Below, one piece after another: positions 1-7,989 of a DNA stretch of 64,000 nt; within the stretch, counting starts at the first letter, position 1; each line of letters begins with the position of its first letter. The position numbers and the translations under genes are program-made. Origin of the DNA: Dongia_B sp964406155 (GTDB taxonomy: Bacteria; Pseudomonadota; Alphaproteobacteria; Dongiales; Dongiaceae); the NCBI GenBank assembly GCA_964406155.1, contig CAYOQR010000006.1:62001-126000 (forward strand). Reading direction: 5' to 3'. The notes under the pieces are model-generated. The model was given only the letters and a program-made list of their open reading frames with translations, did no database searches and was not told where the DNA came from.

Positions 1-535
1 AGGTGGGTTCTCCAGGCGCTTCCCGGAGGCTTGCACACCTTGGTCGTGACGGTTTTCTACAGACCGACAACGAGCGGGAAGCCAAGTTATTCCGCAGATA
101 TTCGGCCACCGATATGGATCGAAAACACGCTTCGAGTTCCGAGGATATCGCCTCGTTCGATGGCCCAGTCGCGGAAGAAACAAGAACCGCAGGGAGCCGT
201 CCGCGGAAGCCTGGAATTGGATCACAGGCAGAGACCAACTTCCTATCCACTCACACGCAGATCATGCGATCCAAAGCTATGGTTTTCGCTTTCACTGCCG
301 ATAAGCAACGGCGTACCTGCGTTTCGTGCGCAACTGCCAAACACCAGGAACGCGCGCAGCCATCCTGAAAACTGCGAGGACAGCCGATGCCGCGCACGCT
401 GAAAGCTCCCAACCAAAACCCTTGCCGGCACTGCGCTAGACGGCGCATTGAGCCACGAAGTTCTGTCACTACTGGGGAGAATACCGGAGGGATAGTTCAG
501 CGGTATCTGAGCCAGAACATGTATTCTGTTCTTAC
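1..535. other. no gene recognised
   Basis: Open frames exist on both strands here, but none has a convincing ribosome binding site, a recognisable domain or the codon pattern of the neighbouring genes. I see no tRNA-like cloverleaf or transposase remnant. It is probably a non-coding spacer or decayed sequence downstream of the minus-strand transporter operon. Confidence 0.5.
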
Positions 536-568
536 AAAAAAATGCTCGAGCGAGGGGGCGCTCGAGCA
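536..568 (-). terminator. intrinsic terminator of the hyu-ami-ABC operon
   Basis: On the minus strand a perfect 10-bp stem (arms 559-568 and 543-552, loop 553-558) is followed directly by seven T residues (complement of 536-542). It lies about 220 bp beyond the stop codon of the last ABC ATPase gene and closes the operon. Confidence 0.85.
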
Positions 569-790
569 AGTTACCGTCACCGCTTATAACGTTTGATCAG
601 ACAAAGCCTGCGTGGCTTCTTTTGGAAGCGAATGTAGCTTTCGAATACTCCAGCTATCAGTCCACCGATCGGGCCAAATTCGCCCCCCATCTCTCCTTCT
701 CGCGACGCCTCTCTTGCCGCTCTGGGCTACATGGCACCGGCATCTCGCAATTGGTCTTTGCGGCACCCATTCGCCGAGCGTAGATGTGGA

Positions 791-1483
791 CTACAGATCC
801 AAATGCCTTGCGACGACGTTCGCATATTCCGGCTCCACAGATGAAATCTCCGCGACGGCCCTACCCTTCTGTACGATCAACACTCGATCTGCGAGGCCTA
901 TGAGGAAATCCAGCTTCTGCTCAACCACCACAATCGTCAGGCCAAGCGTCTTTCTCAGGAAGATCAGTCGTTCGCTTATCAGATCGACAATTGACGGTTG
1001 AATGCCTTCGGTCGGCTCATCGAGGAGAATGAGTTTCGGGCGCCCGACCAGGCAGCGAGCCAGCGCCAAAATCTGCTGCTGGCCGCCTGAAAGGGCACCG
1101 CCACGCCGCGACAGCAATGGCTCCAGCACGGGGAAATAGCCAAGAACTTCGGGAATGGCACTTTCACCTTTCCGCGCCATCTCGCCCATCTTCAAATTTT
1201 CCAAGACGGAAAGCTGAGGAAAGATATCCCGCCCCTGGGGCACATAGCCAAGGCCGATACGGGATCTTTCATACATGCGGCGGCGCGAAACATCCTTACC
1301 CATGAATACGATCTTACCGTCAGTCGTACTGATTTCGCCAATAAGCGTCTTCAGCAAGGTGGTCTTACCCATGCCGTTATGGCCGGCGATGCCGACACAT
1401 TCGCCAGCCTCTACCCTCATATTGAGACCATCCAATATGCGGATGCGCCCATATCCGGATCTTAAGGCAACGACATCAAGCAT
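791..1483 (-). CDS. ABC transporter ATPase, LivF/UrtE type
   Basis: Second ATPase of a branched-chain amino acid/urea/amide-type (HAAT) importer, acting at the inner face of the cytoplasmic membrane. About 230 aa, normal for LivF/UrtE. Walker A reads GHNGMGKTT, the signature LSGGQQQI and Walker B LILLDEPTEG. An upstream in-frame start at 1561 would add 26 residues lying inside the preceding gene. I prefer ATG 1483 because a GGGAG ribosome site lies just upstream and the protein then starts at the usual MLDV-type N-terminus. This start overlaps the upstream ATPase stop by 8 bp, so the two are probably translationally coupled. It is the last gene of the unit, with a terminator at 536-568. Confidence 0.9.
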   Translation of the reverse strand: MLDVVALRSGYGRIRILDGLNMRVEAGECVGIAGHNGMGKTTLLKTLIGEISTTDGKIVFMGKDVSRRRMYERSRIGLGYVPQGRDIFPQLSVLENLKMGEMARKGESAIPEVLGYFPVLEPLLSRRGGALSGGQQQILALARCLVGRPKLILLDEPTEGIQPSIVDLISERLIFLRKTLGLTIVVVEQKLDFLIGLADRVLIVQKGRAVAEISSVEPEYANVVARHLDL

Positions 1484-2201
1484 CTGCCGATCTCCCGAGA
1501 TAGATATCCCGCACAGCGGCATTGGCCATGATCTCGGCGATCGTTCCTTCGGCGAAAACACGGCCTTGATGGAAAACTGTCACCGTTTGCGCGATCTTTC
1601 GGACGAACTTCATATCATGCTCGACTACGATGATCGTCGACGTCTTGTTCGCTTCGTGAATAAGCTCCACGACCCGATCGGTTTCCTCTTCAGTCATCCC
1701 GGCGGTTGGCTCATCCAGCAGAATCAGCCGGGGAGACAGCATCAGGACCATCCCCAGTTCCACCCATTGTCGATGGCCATGGGCTAATCCCCCAACCTTG
1801 GCTGCTGCCAGCCTGGACAATCCCAGGCGATCGAGCATGTCCCTGGTGGCCGTCTCGCGATGAGCAGGGTCGAGTGCATGGCCGGCAAGCCAGATATTCT
1901 CCTGAACGCTGAGATTGTCAAAAACAGCCGGAACCTGATTCTTGATCCCGATGCCGAGATGGCTGACGACATACGGCTGGACATCGGTAATGTCCTGGCC
2001 ATCGAACATGATCCTGCCCGCGCTGGGGTTTATCTGAGCCGAAAGCATCTTAAAGAAAGTACTCTTTCCGGCCCCATTCGGGCCGATCAGGCAACGCAGT
2101 TCACCGCGCTGCAACTGAAGATCAACACCGTCGATCGCTCGAACGCCACCATATCCCTTCGTCAGGCCGATCGTTTCCAAGATATATCGCTGGTCAGTCA
2201 C
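1476..2201 (-). CDS. ABC transporter ATPase, LivG/UrtD type
   Basis: First ATPase of the same importer. Walker A is GPNGAGKST and Walker B LILLDEPTAGM. The signature is the degenerate LAHGHRQWVE form, typical of UrtD (urea/short-chain amide) ATPases rather than classical LivG LSYGQQR. A longer reading frame begins at 2234. I chose GTG 2201 because AGGAG lies 5 nt upstream and the GTG overlaps the permease stop by 8 bp, the same geometry as the next junction. It pairs with the LivF-type ATPase and energises the permeases at 2194-4143. The degenerate signature suggests an amide or urea-like substrate rather than leucine (inference). Confidence 0.9.
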   Translation of the reverse strand: MTDQRYILETIGLTKGYGGVRAIDGVDLQLQRGELRCLIGPNGAGKSTFFKMLSAQINPSAGRIMFDGQDITDVQPYVVSHLGIGIKNQVPAVFDNLSVQENIWLAGHALDPAHRETATRDMLDRLGLSRLAAAKVGGLAHGHRQWVELGMVLMLSPRLILLDEPTAGMTEEETDRVVELIHEANKTSTIIVVEHDMKFVRKIAQTVTVFHQGRVFAEGTIAEIMANAAVRDIYLGRSADA

Positions 2202-3273
2202 GGTGGCTCCTGCTGTTGAGATGCATCGCAGCATTCCGCAACCCGGCGGCTCTCTGATCCACCGTCAGCACGGACCGGCATCGACGAATCAGCGTGCCGG
2301 CCAATGAAGCAAGCGTCGGCACAACGCCCTGGGGAAACAGCATGACAAAAGCCATGAGAATCAAGCCAAGAACGATTGTCACCTGGCCGACACCGATGGT
2401 TCCCATCCATGAGGTTAGATATTGTACAATCGCCGTCCCAACGATGGGTCCCACCAGGATCGACTTGCCGCCGACGATCGCATAGATGACGATGTTGGCC
2501 GCCGCCCCCATATTCATCATCTCCGGCGCTACAAAATTTCCCCAAGCGCCATAGAGAACGCCCGCGATGCCGGCAAGAGCTCCACTCAAGACAAAAGCGA
2601 TTAACTGATATTTCCGGCAATCATAACCCAGCAGCAGCGCCCGTTGTTCATTGTCGCTAATGCTCACCAGAACACGGCCGAAATTTGTTTTCAGCAGCAG
2701 GCGAAGTCCGACATAAACGACGATCAGACAACAGGCAGCAAGGCAGTAGACGCCAGCCACCGATAGCGTTTCGCCTGAATCCCAGGGGATCTGAATATCC
2801 GGGACATTGGCGATGCCGTTCTGTCCGCGCAGGGGCACGGAGCCGATGGTAAAGCGCTCATCGGATGTCGCCCGCACGGCTTTTTCCAGGACGATCGTGA
2901 AGACCAGCGTCATGACCGTAAAGTAGATCCGGCTGATCCGCCCATAGATCATGAAATAGCCGAGAACGGCCGCCAGAAGAGCAGCAGCGATAATTGCCGC
3001 CAGAATTGCGATCGTGGTATTTCCAATATTGAGGGCGACAACCGCATAGGTATAACCCCCAAGCCCGAAGAAAGCCGTCTGCCCGAAACTCAGCATACCG
3101 CCATAGCCCCAGAGAAAGCTCATACTGAGGGTCAGCAGGGAGTAAATGAGGATGATGGAAGCCGTCATCACCACATCAAGCCCAACGAATAGGGGCAGGA
3201 GCAGAAGGCATATCAGCGCGACGCCGACGCAGCCCCACCACCAATGCGGCATCTGACGATAAATCCTTGTCAT
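2194..3273 (-). CDS. ABC transporter permease, LivM/UrtC type
   Basis: Integral membrane permease of the HAAT importer, 359 aa with many hydrophobic segments from residue ~15 to ~330. Family motifs include the glycine-rich SFLWGYGGMLSFGQ stretch (residues ~52-65) and the late YGAWGNFVAPE cytoplasmic loop. The ATG is preceded by GAGAGG and lies 3 bp from the stop of the upstream permease gene, so expression is tightly coupled. The C-terminal end overlaps the GTG of the LivG-type ATPase. It forms the translocation channel with the permease at 3277-4143. Confidence 0.9.
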   Translation of the reverse strand: MTRIYRQMPHWWWGCVGVALICLLLLPLFVGLDVVMTASIILIYSLLTLSMSFLWGYGGMLSFGQTAFFGLGGYTYAVVALNIGNTTIAILAAIIAAALLAAVLGYFMIYGRISRIYFTVMTLVFTIVLEKAVRATSDERFTIGSVPLRGQNGIANVPDIQIPWDSGETLSVAGVYCLAACCLIVVYVGLRLLLKTNFGRVLVSISDNEQRALLLGYDCRKYQLIAFVLSGALAGIAGVLYGAWGNFVAPEMMNMGAAANIVIYAIVGGKSILVGPIVGTAIVQYLTSWMGTIGVGQVTIVLGLILMAFVMLFPQGVVPTLASLAGTLIRRCRSVLTVDQRAAGLRNAAMHLNSRSHRD

Positions 3274-3276
3274 GCC

Positions 3277-4143
3277 TTATCCTCTCGACCGGCGCCGGAC
3301 ATGACCGGTAATGCCCTCGGGCAACACACGGAGCAGCACCATCGCCGCCAGCAATACACAGATCTCACCAACCACCTGTGTCGACAGATATGACACGATG
3401 CCGTCCGTCGCACCGAAGATGCCTGATGCATAAAGGGTCCCCGTCAGCGGCAGGGCACCGCCGGAAATAACGGTGATGAAGGCCTTGGCGACGTAAAGAA
3501 TGCCCATTGTCGGCTGGTTGCCGACGATGGGCGACAAGAGAGCCCCGGCGAGGCCCGTCAATGCCGATCCCAGGCCGAATGTGGTCATGTAAATGAATCG
3601 GGAATTGACGCCCAACGCTTCCGCCATGGCTGGATTCTGCATCGTTCCTCGAACGACCACCCCAAACCGCGTATAGGTCAACAGCGCGTAGATGCCTCCA
3701 AGCAAAAGGAAGGAAATGCCGATCACGGCCAGATTGTATTCGGCGATTGAATATTCGCCGAGCTGTATCTTGCCAAGCTGGGCATCGACACCCGCCTCTT
3801 GCGGTCCGAACACCGTCGTCACCATACCGACCATGAATAGGCTAAGACCCCAGGTTGCCAGCAGGGTATCCATGAGGCGGCCATACAAGAACCGGATGAG
3901 GGTTCGCTCGACGATGATGCCAAATGCGCCGACTACAAGGGCGGATAAGCATGCCGATGGCCAGAAGCCAATGCCGAGACGAGTGAAGACGAGGCACATA
4001 TAGGCCCCGAGCATGATGAACTCGCCCTGTGCCAGGTTGATCACCCGCATCATTCCGAAAATGATCGAGAGGCCCAGGCTGATGAGCACGAAAATGCTCA
4101 GTGAGAAGACGACTTGGTATGCATAGATTGTCAGTTCGATCAA
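3277..4143 (-). CDS. ABC transporter permease, LivH/UrtB type
   Basis: Partner permease of 288 aa, the usual LivH length, with about eight hydrophobic segments. The N-terminal GLSIIFGMMRVINLAQGEF region is the LivH hallmark (residues ~24-42). The start appears to be TTG at 4143: GGGAGG is placed a few bases upstream and no nearby in-frame ATG would keep the first membrane segment. It follows the binding-protein gene after a 133-bp gap with no obvious terminator, so it should be co-transcribed. Confidence 0.88.
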   Translation of the reverse strand: MIELTIYAYQVVFSLSIFVLISLGLSIIFGMMRVINLAQGEFIMLGAYMCLVFTRLGIGFWPSACLSALVVGAFGIIVERTLIRFLYGRLMDTLLATWGLSLFMVGMVTTVFGPQEAGVDAQLGKIQLGEYSIAEYNLAVIGISFLLLGGIYALLTYTRFGVVVRGTMQNPAMAEALGVNSRFIYMTTFGLGSALTGLAGALLSPIVGNQPTMGILYVAKAFITVISGGALPLTGTLYASGIFGATDGIVSYLSTQVVGEICVLLAAMVLLRVLPEGITGHVRRRSRG

Positions 4144-4276
4144 GCTGTCCTCCCTCGGTACCCGGATGGAGTGGCGCTATCGCATTGATCTTAGAGCCCT
4201 GTCGCCGACTAGTTCCGATGGACCTGCCACCCGCCAGGCTCTTCTCCGATATCACTGCCCAAAGAAGCTATCGTCC

Positions 4277-5515
4277 CTATTTGATATCGACGACATACTG
4301 TGTCGTGTCCTTTGGGTTCTTGACGAGATTGCAGACCGCCTGCGTATCGGTAGGCGCCTGCTGGGAGAATGTCTCCAGATGGTCAAAGCCCTGATTGGCG
4401 TTGCTTTTCACCAGATGAATATCCATCACCGCATGATGTGTCTGACCGTCCACTGTCACCAGCCCACCCGGCGCCTCAAATTTGATCCCGGGAAGAGCCC
4501 CGATCACTGCATCGGGTGATGGATCTCCTGCCGCCCGGACCGCATTCGCCCAGATGTGAATGCCGCGATAGCCATATTCGGCATAGTCGCCAACGTAATC
4601 TTTCTCACCTGAATATTCCTTGAACTTGCTTACGAAATCCCGCGCCTGTTGCCTCGGCAACTCATCATGGAACGGTGTCGCGTTCATGATTCCGGCCGCT
4701 TCACTGGCGGATAGATAGGTTTGCTCCCGGCCAATGCCGAACATGCAGGAGGCAAGCGGAATGTTCGCTTTGCCGATCGTTGCCTCATATTGGCGGTAGA
4801 AAGCATTATGCGCGCTGCCAACGAGAATCGACCAGACGACATCCGGCTTCGCTCCTTGAATGCGCGACAACACCGGTGCAAAATTCGATACATCTAGTGG
4901 GAAGAACTCCACACCGATATCTTCACCGCCGTTCTCCCGCGTGTACTTCTGGATCCATTTAGCCGTGGTATGCGGGTAGATGTAATCGGCGCCGAGAATA
5001 TAGCAGCGCTTGCCATAAGCCTTCATCACCCGCGGTACCAGCGGCGCCAGTTGTTGGGCTGGAACTTGCGCGAGGCAGACGAACCGCCGGTCACAGACAC
5101 CGCCCTCATACATCGAGTTGTAGAAATAGAGGCCGCCGAATTTCCGGACAACCGGCCGCATCACTTCGCGTGAGGAGCTCGTCACCCCGGCATGTACGAC
5201 ACTGGCCTTGTCCTTAAGCAGAGCCTCGGCCATGTACTGCGAGTTGAGCTGGTTGTTCGATTGGGAGTCATAGAAGGTGAGCTCCAACGGCCGGCCGAGC
5301 AATCCCCCCCCGGCATTGATCTCGTCCACCGCCATCGCGATAGCCTTGATCTGCTTCAGACTGTAGATATTCAATCCACCGGTCTTATCGAGGATATTGG
5401 CGACCCGGATCGGTGCCTCGCCGGCAATACCTGCCCGCTTCAGGACGAAGGGAAAACTGGCGAAAGCTAAAGTTCCGCTGGCGAGACGAAAGAACTGCCG
5501 CCGTTCCATTCTCAT
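4277..5515 (-). CDS. periplasmic substrate-binding protein, UrtA/amide-binding family
   Basis: Secreted receptor of the importer, 412 aa, periplasmic-binding type I fold (Peripla_BP_5). The N-terminus carries a twin-arginine-like signal (ERRQFFRLAS) followed by a hydrophobic segment and probable cleavage near residue 32, so export by Tat is likely. The core resembles AmiC/UrtA/FmdD proteins, for example TSSSREVMRPVVRKFGG, GADYIYPHT and the APGGLVTVDGQTHH region. It is thus a relative of the cytoplasmic sensor amiC at 6672, suggesting that both bind related ligands. It is the first gene after the terminator at 5660-5708. Confidence 0.88.
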   Translation of the reverse strand: MRMERRQFFRLASGTLAFASFPFVLKRAGIAGEAPIRVANILDKTGGLNIYSLKQIKAIAMAVDEINAGGGLLGRPLELTFYDSQSNNQLNSQYMAEALLKDKASVVHAGVTSSSREVMRPVVRKFGGLYFYNSMYEGGVCDRRFVCLAQVPAQQLAPLVPRVMKAYGKRCYILGADYIYPHTTAKWIQKYTRENGGEDIGVEFFPLDVSNFAPVLSRIQGAKPDVVWSILVGSAHNAFYRQYEATIGKANIPLASCMFGIGREQTYLSASEAAGIMNATPFHDELPRQQARDFVSKFKEYSGEKDYVGDYAEYGYRGIHIWANAVRAAGDPSPDAVIGALPGIKFEAPGGLVTVDGQTHHAVMDIHLVKSNANQGFDHLETFSQQAPTDTQAVCNLVKNPKDTTQYVVDIK

Positions 5516-5659
5516 TGGTCTCTCCTCCCTGTTATCAACGCGATGGCTTCATCGTGGTCGGTTTTTCAGTGTCGATGTCCTCGTCCCTGTGCCGATCTCT
5601 TCGCGATATCGTGCCAATGCGATTATGTTTTTCGTGCTCACTCCCTGATCGATAGATAC

Positions 5660-5708
5660 AAAAACGCAAAGCTCCCGCACCTGATCAGAGGTACGGGAGC
5701 ATCTTTGC
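5660..5708 (-). terminator. terminator/attenuator between amiR and the ABC genes
   Basis: On the minus strand a long hairpin (arms 5694-5700 with 5671-5677, inner 5689-5692 with 5679-5682, outer 5704-5708 with 5666-5670) is followed by a T-rich run (complement of 5660-5664). It lies after amiR and before the transporter genes. It either lowers expression of the distal genes or acts as a second AmiR-controlled attenuator. A small hairpin at 5721-5733 (CGCA/TGCG arms) precedes it on the RNA. Confidence 0.75.
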
Positions 5709-5775
5709 CCCGATTGCGCGCGCAGCCTATGCGAACGACTTGAAACTAAGTTAAGTATCGATTAAGGCGCCGGGC

Positions 5776-6555
5776 TCATTCTTTTGTCAAGCCGAAATCG
5801 AGATATTCACTTGCCTGCACGATGGCACAAGCAATTTCTTCGACAGTCATCCGCTTGTTCATCGCCTGCTCGCGCATCATCTGATAAGCGCGATCTTCTG
5901 ACATGTTATGAGCACGCATCAAAATGAGCTTCGCGGCATCAACATCGCGGCTTGCTTTCAATTTCGTCGACAGCTTGTCGATGCGGTTCCACAGCTTTTG
6001 TTCCTGTTTGAACTTCGCTGTTCCTAGCAGGAGCGTTGCCATCAAGCCAAAGGGGCGAACCGGTTGTCCGATGACGGATTGTGCCTTCAAACGCAGCACG
6101 CAATCGATCATCAGCGGATTCTCATAATCCACGATTGCGATCAGCGCCGCAGCGGGTTTGTCCGGATTCCAACTGAAATCGATCTTCTCTTCCAGAATGG
6201 CACGAACCGCCACCATGACGACGTCGAAGCCATCGGACACGTCCGGTGTCGGTGGCCAGCATGTTTTCAAGTGACAACCGATCCGATTGAGATGTTCGAC
6301 GATTTCCTCGCCCTCACGGTTCTGGGGATGAACCAGTAGAACGCGGAGCGACCGTACATTCCGGATCATGGACGAGATCGTTGTCGTCGATTTGGTGCGC
6401 CTCACCTCGCGTAACGTTTCCCGGTCCGCGCCTGTACGGCCCCCATCCTTCCCGATTTCGCTCTTCTCGGCATGCATACGAATCACGGTGGCGCCCGTCT
6501 TGGAGGTCTCCTTGAGACGACCAGCCTGACCCGGTGCACCTTGCCCAGAAAGCAT
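5776..6555 (-). CDS. amiR: ANTAR-domain transcription antiterminator, AmiR type
   Basis: Positive regulator that, in Pseudomonas amide operons, binds leader RNA and prevents termination. From residue ~63 it has the AmiR receiver-like domain (LRVLLVHPQNREGEEIVEHL onward) without a normal phosphoacceptor pattern. A coiled-coil stretch follows (KQEQKLWNRIDKLSTKLKASRD), then a C-terminal ANTAR bundle (AAKLILMRAHNMSEDRAYQMMREQAMNKRMTVEEIACAIV). A TTG-initiated frame reaches 6609, but ATG 6555 has GGGAGG 5 nt upstream. From that start the protein is 259 aa, about 60 residues longer at the N-terminus than classical AmiR; the extension is polar and unrecognised. It lies 116 bp after amiC and is probably held inactive by AmiC until amide binds (known for the family). 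Confidence 0.88.
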   Translation of the reverse strand: MLSGQGAPGQAGRLKETSKTGATVIRMHAEKSEIGKDGGRTGADRETLREVRRTKSTTTISSMIRNVRSLRVLLVHPQNREGEEIVEHLNRIGCHLKTCWPPTPDVSDGFDVVMVAVRAILEEKIDFSWNPDKPAAALIAIVDYENPLMIDCVLRLKAQSVIGQPVRPFGLMATLLLGTAKFKQEQKLWNRIDKLSTKLKASRDVDAAKLILMRAHNMSEDRAYQMMREQAMNKRMTVEEIACAIVQASEYLDFGLTKE

Positions 6556-6671
6556 GCAATCCTCCCTGCAACTAGCCCTGCCAGCTCCGAATTTCACTCC
6601 GGAGTCCAATTATGTGCAGCCTCAAAACCTCATCATCGTGCAGGAATCTGATATCCACACCGCATCAGGCA

Positions 6672-7844
6672 TCAGAGTTCCAGCAGTTCCTTTTCCGACA
6701 GCGATACCGTTCCCCAATCCGATGGGTCATAGGTCACAAGATAGGGATCCGGTTTCACTGGGGCCTTGCTTTCCGCAACAATGTCAAAGAGGCCGCTTGC
6801 ATTGACTTTACCGACCCGGGGCCAGAGATAGGTGTGCCCATTCTCCGGATCAATCCGCACCCTGCCCTGCGGCGCATCGAATTCAGACCCCAGAATAGCC
6901 GGCACCAGATGATCGATATCGTCCGAGCCGGCCACACGCATGGCATTCGCCACAAGATGCACTTGGAAATAGGCGGATTCCCAGCACATATTGGTGACTT
7001 CTTCATCACCCCACCGGCAACGGTACTTCTCGACGCATCGTTGATTTACGTCAGTCTCAACGGTTTGAAAATATGGAGCCGACGTAATATGCCCGACACA
7101 GGCCGGAATACCAATCGCCCTGATATCCGTTTCACTCGTGGTCAGGCTGGCAATCGGCATCTTCTTCGGATCAAGGCCGGCTTCGGCGTAAGCCTGATAG
7201 AAATGAATCATGCTTTCACCGACAAAGTTGCAAAAGATCACATCGGGTTGCGCGACCTTGATCTCCTTGATCAGCCCGTCATAGTTCGTACGCGGCGCAT
7301 CCAGGTCGAAATACCGTTCGCCGACAATAGTTCCCGACCGCTCGATGACAATCTCGCTCATGATCCGATCGGATTCCCAAGGCCAGATATAATCTGACCC
7401 CACCATGAAGAAGCGATTGCCGAAATGGTTGAGCAGATAGGTCGCCAACTGCGCGCTGTTCTGGTTTGGCACCGCTCCCGTATAGATGACGTTCCGCGAA
7501 TACTCAAAGCCCTCAAACTGCGCGGGATAGCACAGCATGCCGTTGCGCCGCTCAACGACCGGCAGAACGGCCTTGCGGGTGCTGGACATATAGCATCCGA
7601 AGATCACATGGACTTGGTCTTCCCGCAGCAAATGGTCCGCAAGTATGCTGAACTTCGCCGGCTCGCTGGCGGGGTCGTAACAGATAGGAATGATCTCTCG
7701 ACCGTCAATACCGCCCGCACTGTTCACCTCCTCGATGGCAAACAGCGTCGCCTTGAACATCGACGTTTCCATGGCCGCAGTCACGCCTGTCTGGGAAAAC
7801 AGGACGCCGACTCTGATTGGGCTGTCTTCGCGATGCCTTGCCAA
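6672..7844 (-). CDS. amiC: cytoplasmic amide sensor, AmiC type
   Basis: Periplasmic-binding-protein fold used inside the cell as ligand-responsive negative regulator of AmiR. 390 aa, no signal peptide. It carries the very characteristic AmiC segments GCYMSSTRKAVLPVVERR, LCYPAQFEGFEYS, PNQNSAQLATYLLNHFG and GSDYIWPWES, which line the ligand cleft in Pseudomonas AmiC. The start is TTG 7844 just behind a GGGGGAG stretch; the nearby sequence offers no better ATG. It lies between hyuB and amiR in one direction. The likely inducer is an amide, lactam or ring-opened product of HyuAB (inference). Confidence 0.92.
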   Translation of the reverse strand: MARHREDSPIRVGVLFSQTGVTAAMETSMFKATLFAIEEVNSAGGIDGREIIPICYDPASEPAKFSILADHLLREDQVHVIFGCYMSSTRKAVLPVVERRNGMLCYPAQFEGFEYSRNVIYTGAVPNQNSAQLATYLLNHFGNRFFMVGSDYIWPWESDRIMSEIVIERSGTIVGERYFDLDAPRTNYDGLIKEIKVAQPDVIFCNFVGESMIHFYQAYAEAGLDPKKMPIASLTTSETDIRAIGIPACVGHITSAPYFQTVETDVNQRCVEKYRCRWGDEEVTNMCWESAYFQVHLVANAMRVAGSDDIDHLVPAILGSEFDAPQGRVRIDPENGHTYLWPRVGKVNASGLFDIVAESKAPVKPDPYLVTYDPSDWGTVSLSEKELLEL

Positions 7845-7923
7845 TTCTCCCCCTCAGGATCACTGACACAATGATGCCCTGTTACGCCAAATCCTCGCCT
7901 CTCATTCGATACACGGGGTCAAT

Positions 7924-7958
7924 CGATGCGGATCGGCATCTTTCCGCAATCCGCATCG
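7924..7958. repeat. 10-bp stem inverted repeat between hyuB and amiC
   Basis: Arms CGATGCGGAT (7924-7933) and ATCCGCATCG (7949-7958) are perfectly complementary around a 15-nt loop. No T run follows on either strand, so it is not an obvious terminator. It may stabilise or process the hyuAB mRNA, or be part of a differential-expression element. Confidence 0.5.
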
Positions 7959-7989
7959 ACTGCCCTGCCTCCATAGGAATGAAGAGGAT

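Noticed and set aside
3..569. Overlapping open frames of 60-120 codons on both strands
   Set aside because: No ribosome sites, no recognisable domain, and codon pattern unlike the genes nearby.
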